The notes beneath the pieces were generated by a model. That model was not told the DNA's origin. It saw only the letters and a program-made list of their open reading frames with translations, and did no database searches. Positions 1 to 4,713 of a DNA stretch of 5,850 nt are shown here, piece after piece. The DNA comes from Clostridia bacterium. Lineage in GTDB: Bacteria > Bacillota > Clostridia > Oscillospirales > CAG-272. The number at the start of each line of letters is the position of its first letter. The first letter of the stretch is position 1. The stretch is from the NCBI GenBank assembly GCA_017960705.1, contig JAGCYR010000045.1, positions 1 to 5,850 on the forward strand. The letters are read 5' to 3'. A program made the position numbers and the translations under genes.

Positions 1-1194
1 GACAACTCGATCGACGAAGCGATGGCAGCCGGCGGCGCCCGTCAGGGCGGCGGCGGAGGCGCAGGCGGGGAAGGGACCGGCGACGGCACGGGCGAGGGCG
101 CGGGCGCCGTTTCGACCAACCGTTTCTTCCGGCTTTCCGCCGTCGACGAGAAGTACCGCTTCTACGTCGAACCCGAATACAACCGTTCGATGTCGCTCTC
201 CGAGATCTGCGACGACTTCCGCAACTTCGCGTGCAGCAAGATGCACCTGTACTACGAGATCCGCACCATCCGGCTGATGTTCGCGGGACTTGCCTCGACC
301 AAGATGATCCTTCTGCAGGGTATTTCCGGTACCGGCAAGACCTCGCTGCCGTACTCGATGGGTAAGTACTTCAAGAACGACGCCACCATCGCCTCGGTCC
401 AGCCGTCCTGGCGTGACCGCACCGAGCTTTTCGGCTACTTCAACGAATTCACCAAGAAATTCAACGAGACCGAGTTCCTGCGCCGTATCTACGAGGCGGG
501 CTACAACGACGATATCAACGTCATCGTCCTCGACGAGATGAACATCGCCCGCGTCGAGTACTACTTCGCGGAAATGCTCTCGGTGCTCGAAATGCCCGAC
601 CCGAACGAATGGAAACTCGAACTGGTCCCGGCGTCCTGGCCCGACGACCCGATCCACTTGAAGGACGGCAAACTGCAGATCCCGCAGAACGTCTGGTACG
701 TCGGAACGGCGAACAACGACGACTCGACCTTCGCCGTCTCTGATAAGGTGTACGACCGTGCGCTGGTCATCAACCTCGACAGCAAGGGCGTGCCGTTCGA
801 GGCGCCCGAAACCGAGGCGAAGCGCATCTCCTACAAGTATATCGAGAGTCTGTATCAGAAGTCGTTCAAGGATCACCCGGTCAGCCAGAAGGTGCTGGAC
901 GATATCGCGAAGCTCGACCTTTACGTCATCGAGCATTTCCGCGTGGCGTTCGGTAACCGTATCATGAAGCAGATGCTTCTGTTCGTTCCCGCCTACGTCG
1001 CCTGCGGCGGCACCGAACTCGACGGGATCGATTACGTCCTCGCGACCAAGGTCTTCCGTAAGTTCGAGGGGCTCAACCTTTCGCTGATCCGCGACGAGAT
1101 CCGGGGGCTTATCGCGTACCTAGACGCCGTGTTCGGACGCGGACAGATGAAGGAGTGCATCGCCTACCTCGAACGTCTGCAAAAGATGTTCTGA
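1..1194 (+). CDS. McrB-family AAA+ NTPase, 5'-truncated by the window
   Basis: This is a P-loop NTPase of the McrB branch of AAA+ proteins (AAA_5-like), the motor subunit of McrBC-type systems. The frame is open from base 1. The first ATG (position 22) has no Shine-Dalgarno sequence and opens a glycine-rich linker, so the true start probably lies upstream. Counting residues from that ATG: Gly/Ala-rich linker about 4-30; Walker A GISGTGKTS at 100-108; a PSWRDRTELFGYF segment at 128-140, typical of McrB relatives; Walker B VIVLDEMN at 167-174 followed by ARVEYYFAEMLSVLE; sensor-1/GTPase-signature region GTANNDDSTFAVSD at 228-241; candidate arginine finger R246; and a helical lid around 290-350 with a possible sensor-2 arginine at R313. 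The gene ends with TGA at 1192-1194. The next gene starts 51 bases later and encodes a DUF2357/McrC-like partner, as expected for a McrB protein. The Arg of the classical MNTADRS signature is Ser here, so the choice of ATP or GTP is open. Family assignment is firm; substrate and role are not. Confidence 0.9.
   Translation, partial: DNSIDEAMAAGGARQGGGGGAGGEGTGDGTGEGAGAVSTNRFFRLSAVDEKYRFYVEPEYNRSMSLSEICDDFRNFACSKMHLYYEIRTIRLMFAGLASTKMILLQGISGTGKTSLPYSMGKYFKNDATIASVQPSWRDRTELFGYFNEFTKKFNETEFLRRIYEAGYNDDINVIVLDEMNIARVEYYFAEMLSVLEMPDPNEWKLELVPASWPDDPIHLKDGKLQIPQNVWYVGTANNDDSTFAVSDKVYDRALVINLDSKGVPFEAPETEAKRISYKYIESLYQKSFKDHPVSQKVLDDIAKLDLYVIEHFRVAFGNRIMKQMLLFVPAYVACGGTELDGIDYVLATKVFRKFEGLNLSLIRDEIRGLIAYLDAVFGRGQMKECIAYLERLQKMF
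319..345 (+). other. Walker A (P-loop) of the McrB-like NTPase
   Basis: These codons give GISGTGKTS, matching the GxxGxGK[TS] nucleotide-binding loop. The lysine and following threonine needed for phosphate and magnesium binding are present, so the P-loop looks intact. The matching Walker B (VIVLDEMN, including the catalytic glutamate) is encoded at 520-543. Confidence 0.93.
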
Positions 1195-1217
1195 AATCCG
1201 AAAAATACCCGATAAAA

Positions 1218-1232
1218 GGCGGCAAAACCGCC
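1218..1232 (+). promoter_or_regulatory. Short GC hairpin before gene 2
   Basis: GGCGG and CCGCC form a perfect 5-bp stem around a CAAAA loop, ending just before the purine-rich ribosome binding site of the 833-residue gene. No T-run follows, so it is not a standard rho-independent terminator. It could affect mRNA stability or translation of the second gene, but a stem this short can arise by chance in GC-rich DNA. Confidence 0.25.
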
Positions 1233-1235
1233 GGA

Positions 1236-1241
1236 AAGGAG
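1236..1241 (+). promoter_or_regulatory. Ribosome binding site of gene 2
   Basis: AAGGAG, 4 bases before the ATG at 1246, within the purine-rich run GGAAAGGAG. It is a strong Shine-Dalgarno match that fixes the start of the DUF2357/coiled-coil gene. Confidence 0.8.
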
Positions 1242-1245
1242 CGTT

Positions 1246-3747
1246 ATGGACGAAGAGCGGAAATTGCGCGGAACGTCGGATGACGCTCCTTCTGTTTCGG
1301 ATATCGATTCGATATCGGAGGCGCACGAGGAGAGCTATATTCCCCCGCGCTACACTTTCGTCGCAGAAAAAGAGGACCCGACCACCCGCGATAAGTACGG
1401 GATGGTCTACGACGGGATGAATCAACTCTCGGCGGACATCCGCCGCGACGTTGACGTTTTCGCCTCGGTCGAGGATATGATCCGGCGCGGATCGGGCGAG
1501 ATCTCGATGAAGCGCCAGATGATGCGCAAGACCCTGGACGCCACCTGGATCAAGGTCATCGAGGACTGCATCATCCCGCTCGACAACGTCATCCGCAAAC
1601 CCCGCCGATTCATTGAGGAAAACGAGGCGGTTTTGCCGATCGAACTGTCGCGCAACATCACCAGCCGCTCGATGCGGCACCTTGCCCAGCACACCGACTA
1701 TATCAGTAAGATCGAGGGCGACACCATCACGCCGTCCAAGATTTTGAACGTCTTCCGCGACGAGACGGTGCAGACCTACGAGAACCGCTTCGTCAACACG
1801 CTGATCAACCGGCTCTATATCTTCGTTTCGCGCCGCTACGACGCGATCCGCGAGAACGGGCGCGCCTCGGCGACCTCGGTCCTCTCCTACGAGACCAAGT
1901 TCGAAACGGCGTCGGTCAGAGGGAAGATCAGTCTGAATATGGAGATCGCCGCCTCCTCCGAGGTCGAAGGGGCGAAGAAGGATTCGCACGAGGAATCCGA
2001 ACTCTGGGAGCGGCTGGAACACTTGAAACAGGTCGTTTCCGCCTACGCGACGTCGCCTTTCGTGCAGATGATGGGGAAGAACTACGTCCGACCCCCGATC
2101 ATGCACACCAACGCGATCAACAAGAACCGCGACCTCAGGCAGTGCGTCGCGCTCTGGGAGTTTATCGAGAGCTACGAGGGCGCCGGCTACGAACTGTCGG
2201 TCAAGGACACCGCCGAAAAGATGGACGACGCCTACCTCGACGAGATGCTTTCCGCGCTCGCCGTGCAGTACTGCGTTTTCCGGTACAATATGTCGGCGGA
2301 GATCACCGACGAAATGATCCTCTCCGAGACCGCGGACGGCGAGCCCTTCGTGCCCAAATTCCTCGATAATCTGGAGGAATACGAATCCGACGATTTCAAC
2401 GTCCACGATACTTCCTACAAGAAGTATATGGCGATCAATCAGCTGAACTCCAAGCGCAAGCTGACCGTCGGCGAATGGCGGATCCGCCGCGCGATCGACG
2501 TAGCGCTCAAAGCCGACCGTATTCTTGAACTGAAACGCATTTCCGACGAGCTCGAACGCCGCCGCCGTGAGGAAGAGGAACTCGCCCGCGCCAAGATGGA
2601 GCAGGAGGAGACCGCGCGGCTCGAACGCGAAGCCGAGGAAGCCCGCGTAAGACAGCAGAAAGAGGCGGAAGCCGAGGCGATCGAGGAAATGAACGCCAAA
2701 TCCGAACAGGAGGAGGCGCTCCGCGAGACCGCCTTGTCCGAAGCCGAAGCCGCGGAGAGCGAAGCCGCGCGCGAAAAGGAGATCGAGGAGTCCGAAGAGG
2801 AAAAGTACGCAAGGCAGCTTGAAGAGGAACGGCGCCGCGCCGAAGAGGTCGACCGCCGCCGTCTCGAAGCCGAGAACGATCGGGGAGATCAGACGGTCAC
2901 CGAACTCACCGCCTCCGAGATCCTCGCCCTGCGCGACGAGGACGCCGAACAGGAAAAGATCGAAGAAGAACGCGACCGCCGCGAGGCGATCGAGAGAGAA
3001 AAACGCGAAGCCGAGGAAGCGGCTGCCCGCGAAGCGTATCTTGCCGAAAAGGCGAAAGAAGAGGGCTATCGCGAGGAGACCGACCTTGCCGACCGCGAGC
3101 TGACCGAGAAAGAACTCGAAGAAGCCGCGCTGCTTCGCGAAAAGGAAGAGGAAGAGGCGCGGCAAAAGGAAGAAGAAGCCCGTCTGCAGCGTGAAAAAGA
3201 GGAGGAGGATCGCCTCGCCCGCGAGGAAGCCGAACGGCTTGCCCGTGAGATGGAGGAGGACGAAGCCGCCCGCTTTATCCGCGAGGATGAGGAAGAGGCG
3301 CTCCGCCGTCAGCGCGAGCAGGAGGAACGCGAACTCGAACTCCGCCTCCGCGAGGAAGAGGAATCCCGTTACACCGACGAGGAGACCCACGCTCCCGAGC
3401 AGGAGGAAGAGCCCGAAACCCCCGCCGCACCCGAAGAAACGCCGACCGCACCCGAACCGGAGGAACCCCCGGTCGAATCGGAAGAACAACCCGAAGAAAC
3501 GGTCGAAGAAACGGTCGAACAACCCGTTGACGAGACGCCGGAGCCCGAAGCAGAGGAAGAATCCGAAGCCGAGGAAGACGCCGCGCCTCAGCAGAAGAAA
3601 CCGTCGGTGAAACCCGGTCGCAAGACCGGCGCGAACCCGAACACGCGAAAGAAGACCCGTATGCGCCCCGGCGCGAAGAAGACCGGGCAGAAGAAGGTCA
3701 AACCCGGCGCGAACGCGTCGCCGAGAAAGAAGAACCGTAAAAAATAA
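1246..3747 (+). CDS. DUF2357/McrC-N-like protein with long charged helix and basic tail
   Basis: An 833-residue protein of unknown function, probably the partner of the McrB-like NTPase encoded 51 bases upstream. Residues about 30-345 resemble the DUF2357/McrC N-terminal region: the key cues are YENRFVNTLINRL (about 178-190; DUF2357 proteins typically carry an ENRFV-like motif) and HTNAINKNRDLRQCVALWEF (287-306). Family members usually continue into a PD-(D/E)XK nuclease, but I see no such core in residues 345-425 or later. Instead, residues about 426-708 are an almost uninterrupted E/R/K/A-rich helix, 712-783 are acidic and proline-rich, and 784-833 form a Lys/Arg-rich tail with KPG/RPG repeats. 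No signal peptide or membrane segment is visible, so it is probably cytoplasmic. The start is set by AAGGAG at 1236-1241. The DUF2357 assignment rests on recalled motifs and is moderately sure. The helical region will attract spurious matches to myosin- or TolA-like coiled coils. Confidence 0.85.
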   Translation: MDEERKLRGTSDDAPSVSDIDSISEAHEESYIPPRYTFVAEKEDPTTRDKYGMVYDGMNQLSADIRRDVDVFASVEDMIRRGSGEISMKRQMMRKTLDATWIKVIEDCIIPLDNVIRKPRRFIEENEAVLPIELSRNITSRSMRHLAQHTDYISKIEGDTITPSKILNVFRDETVQTYENRFVNTLINRLYIFVSRRYDAIRENGRASATSVLSYETKFETASVRGKISLNMEIAASSEVEGAKKDSHEESELWERLEHLKQVVSAYATSPFVQMMGKNYVRPPIMHTNAINKNRDLRQCVALWEFIESYEGAGYELSVKDTAEKMDDAYLDEMLSALAVQYCVFRYNMSAEITDEMILSETADGEPFVPKFLDNLEEYESDDFNVHDTSYKKYMAINQLNSKRKLTVGEWRIRRAIDVALKADRILELKRISDELERRRREEEELARAKMEQEETARLEREAEEARVRQQKEAEAEAIEEMNAKSEQEEALRETALSEAEAAESEAAREKEIEESEEEKYARQLEEERRRAEEVDRRRLEAENDRGDQTVTELTASEILALRDEDAEQEKIEEERDRREAIEREKREAEEAAAREAYLAEKAKEEGYREETDLADRELTEKELEEAALLREKEEEEARQKEEEARLQREKEEEDRLAREEAERLAREMEEDEAARFIREDEEEALRRQREQEERELELRLREEEESRYTDEETHAPEQEEEPETPAAPEETPTAPEPEEPPVESEEQPEETVEETVEQPVDETPEPEAEEESEAEEDAAPQQKKPSVKPGRKTGANPNTRKKTRMRPGAKKTGQKKVKPGANASPRKKNRKK
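2521..3369 (+). other. Long charged helix (coiled coil or single alpha-helix)
   Basis: Residues about 426-708 of the DUF2357-like protein consist mainly of Glu, Arg, Lys and Ala, with runs such as ELERRRREEEELAR and EARLQREKEEEDRLAREEAERL. Prolines are essentially absent and large hydrophobic residues are sparse. Leu/Ala spacing could support a coiled coil in places, but the density of i/i+4 Glu-Arg/Lys pairs also fits a rigid single alpha-helix (ER/K type). If fully helical at the standard 0.15 nm per residue it would span about 40 nm. A short break around residues 545-565 (near DRGDQTVTELTASE) may divide it into two rods. Confidence 0.75.
3493..3516 (+). repeat. Tandem 12-bp repeat in the acidic segment
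   Basis: Two perfect adjacent copies of GAAGAAACGGTC encode EETVEETV in the acidic proline-rich part of the DUF2357-like protein. A near-copy starts immediately after (EQPV). The unit is in frame, consistent with local slippage in a low-complexity region. No function is implied. Confidence 0.7.
3595..3744 (+). other. Basic Lys/Arg-rich C-terminal tail with KPG/RPG repeats
   Basis: Residues 784-833 of the DUF2357-like protein are dominated by Lys, Arg, Gly, Pro and Asn and contain no Asp or Glu. KPG or RPG occurs at residues 789-791, 807-809 and 819-821, in imperfect repeats such as KPGRKTGAN, RPGAKKTG and KPGANASP. Such tails commonly bind nucleic acid or acidic surfaces. It directly follows a strongly acidic segment, so it might instead fold back on that segment. 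Confidence 0.7.
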
Positions 3748-3756
3748 CGACAAGAG

Positions 3757-3764
3757 AGGGGGAG
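3757..3764 (+). promoter_or_regulatory. Ribosome binding site of the signal peptidase gene
   Basis: AGGGGGAG ends 4 bases before the ATG at 3769, in the 21-base gap after the preceding stop codon. It supports translation from 3769 within a continuous operon. Confidence 0.7.
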
Positions 3765-3768
3765 ACCG

Positions 3769-4458
3769 ATGGAAAGACCGGAGGGAAAAACCGAAGGGAA
3801 ACCGAAATGGACCCCCGGCAGGATCGCGTATCTGGTCCTGATCCTCCTGCTCGTAATTCTCGTTCTCTATCTTCTCGTCGCACGGATATCGGGAAAGGTC
3901 CCGTCTCTCTTCGGCTACTCGGTCGTGCGGATCGTCACCCCGTCGATGGATCCGAAGATCCCCGTGGGGTCGTTCGTCCTGATCAAAAAGGCGGCGCCCG
4001 AGGATATCGCACCCGGCGACATCATCACCTTCTACACCGACGACCCCGATCCCCTGATCGCGGGGAAGACCATTACCCACCGCGTTCTCGCGGTCTCGTG
4101 TGAGGACGGGAAATACGTCTTCACGACCAAGGGCGACAACCAGGCGACCAACCCCGACCCCGACGCATACCCCGCGAGGGGAGAAAAGCTCGTCGGACGG
4201 TACGTCTGCGGGATGCTCCCGGTCACGGCGATCGTCACGCTCTACCGCGAGCATCTGCCCATCGCGTTGCTCGTCACCATCCTGATCCCGACGATCATTA
4301 TGATCCAGGGGACCGTCAAGAAAAAGATCCAGCTGGCGCCCGCCGAGCGCGAGGAACGCATCCGGCAGCAGGTGGAAGCGGAACTCGCCCGCCTGAAAAA
4401 CGAACAGAACGGCAACGTCGCCCCGCAGGACGACCCGAAACCGCAGGACAGACAGTAA
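3769..4458 (+). CDS. Signal peptidase I, SipW/ER type (Ser-His dyad)
   Basis: A 229-residue membrane-bound serine protease of peptidase family S26 that removes signal peptides from exported proteins. Residues 19-39 form the first membrane segment. The catalytic domain carries TPSMDPKIPVGS at 57-68 with nucleophile Ser59, GDIITF at 83-88, TITHRV at 101-106 with His104 as general base, and TKGDNQATNPDPD at 120-132 with the conserved Asp123. His rather than Lys as base marks the ER/archaeal/SipW type, found in Gram-positive bacteria beside ordinary Ser-Lys signal peptidases. Residues about 164-181 form a second membrane segment. The tail from 182 is charged: about 191-212 is predicted helical (AEREERIRQQVEAELARLKN), and the end is Pro/Asp/Gln-rich and probably disordered. 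This topology places the protease outside and the tail in the cytoplasm. Known SipW acts on a small dedicated set of substrates (biofilm matrix proteins in Bacillus). No obvious substrate gene is in view. The enzyme looks catalytically intact. Confidence 0.93.
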   Translation: MERPEGKTEGKPKWTPGRIAYLVLILLLVILVLYLLVARISGKVPSLFGYSVVRIVTPSMDPKIPVGSFVLIKKAAPEDIAPGDIITFYTDDPDPLIAGKTITHRVLAVSCEDGKYVFTTKGDNQATNPDPDAYPARGEKLVGRYVCGMLPVTAIVTLYREHLPIALLVTILIPTIIMIQGTVKKKIQLAPAEREERIRQQVEAELARLKNEQNGNVAPQDDPKPQDRQ

Positions 4459-4459
4459 G

Positions 4460-4465
4460 AAAGGA
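4460..4465 (+). promoter_or_regulatory. Ribosome binding site of the small helical protein gene
   Basis: AAAGGA lies 9 bases before the ATG at 4475, inside the 16-base gap after the signal peptidase stop codon. Confidence 0.55.
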
Positions 4466-4474
4466 CAGACCTCT

Positions 4475-4711
4475 ATGTTTGAGAAATTCAAGATCAGAAA
4501 GCAGATCAGGGTCATCCGTCAGCGGATCGCGTTCCTTGAGCAGAAACGCGCGAGGAGCCAGGCGGCGCTCGTCGACGCCATCCTGAAAAAGGTGGATCCG
4601 AACGACGAAGACGTGGAATATTTCAACCAGTTCACCGGCGAGATCGAGCGTCTCCGGTCCGAGATGCACGAGCTTGAAGCAGAGCTTTCGGGAGATAAAG
4701 AGAACAGGTAA
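4475..4711 (+). CDS. Small predicted helical-hairpin (coiled-coil) protein
   Basis: A 78-residue protein I do not recognise. Residues about 2-40 form a basic helix (FEKFKIRKQIRVIRQRIAFL, then EQKRARSQAALVDAILKK). A turn at VDPNDED (about 40-46) leads to a second, more acidic helix about 47-73 (FTGEIERLRSEMHELEAEL). Regular Leu/Ile spacing suggests an antiparallel hairpin or an oligomeric coiled coil. There is no signal peptide, membrane segment or cysteine, so it is probably cytoplasmic. It is 16 bases after the signal peptidase gene and 2 bases before the membrane sensor gene, so it is almost surely co-expressed with both. It may bridge the cytoplasmic helical parts of its neighbours, which is inference from context only. 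The start is supported by AAAGGA at 4460-4465 and by the close spacing. Confidence 0.8.
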   Translation: MFEKFKIRKQIRVIRQRIAFLEQKRARSQAALVDAILKKVDPNDEDVEYFNQFTGEIERLRSEMHELEAELSGDKENR

Positions 4712-4713
4712 GT

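Noticed and set aside
22..24. ATG at 22 as the true start of the NTPase gene
   Set aside because: The frame is open upstream to base 1, no Shine-Dalgarno precedes it, and it sits at the beginning of an apparent inter-domain linker.
1195..1245. A promoter or terminator between the first two genes
   Set aside because: The gap is only 51 bases. I found no convincing -35/-10 pair, and the hairpin at 1218-1232 has no following T-run.
2521..3369. Assignment as a myosin-, SMC- or TolA-like protein
   Set aside because: Similarity to such proteins would come from shared Glu/Arg/Lys/Ala composition. There are no SMC ATPase motifs and no TolA membrane anchor.
3191..3610. A + strand frame giving an Arg/Lys/Pro-rich basic protein
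   Set aside because: It is an out-of-frame reading of the Glu-rich helix and acidic segment of the DUF2357-like gene. The composition follows from shifted GAG/GAA codons.
1120..4515. An open frame of 1131 codons on the minus strand
   Set aside because: It is codon-aligned with the + strand genes at 1246-3747 and 3769-4458 and exists because those genes use no TTA, CTA or TCA codons. Its Leu/Phe/Arg-rich translation is the complement of Glu/Lys-rich codons, it has no recognisable domain, and the + strand genes have clear families and ribosome binding sites.
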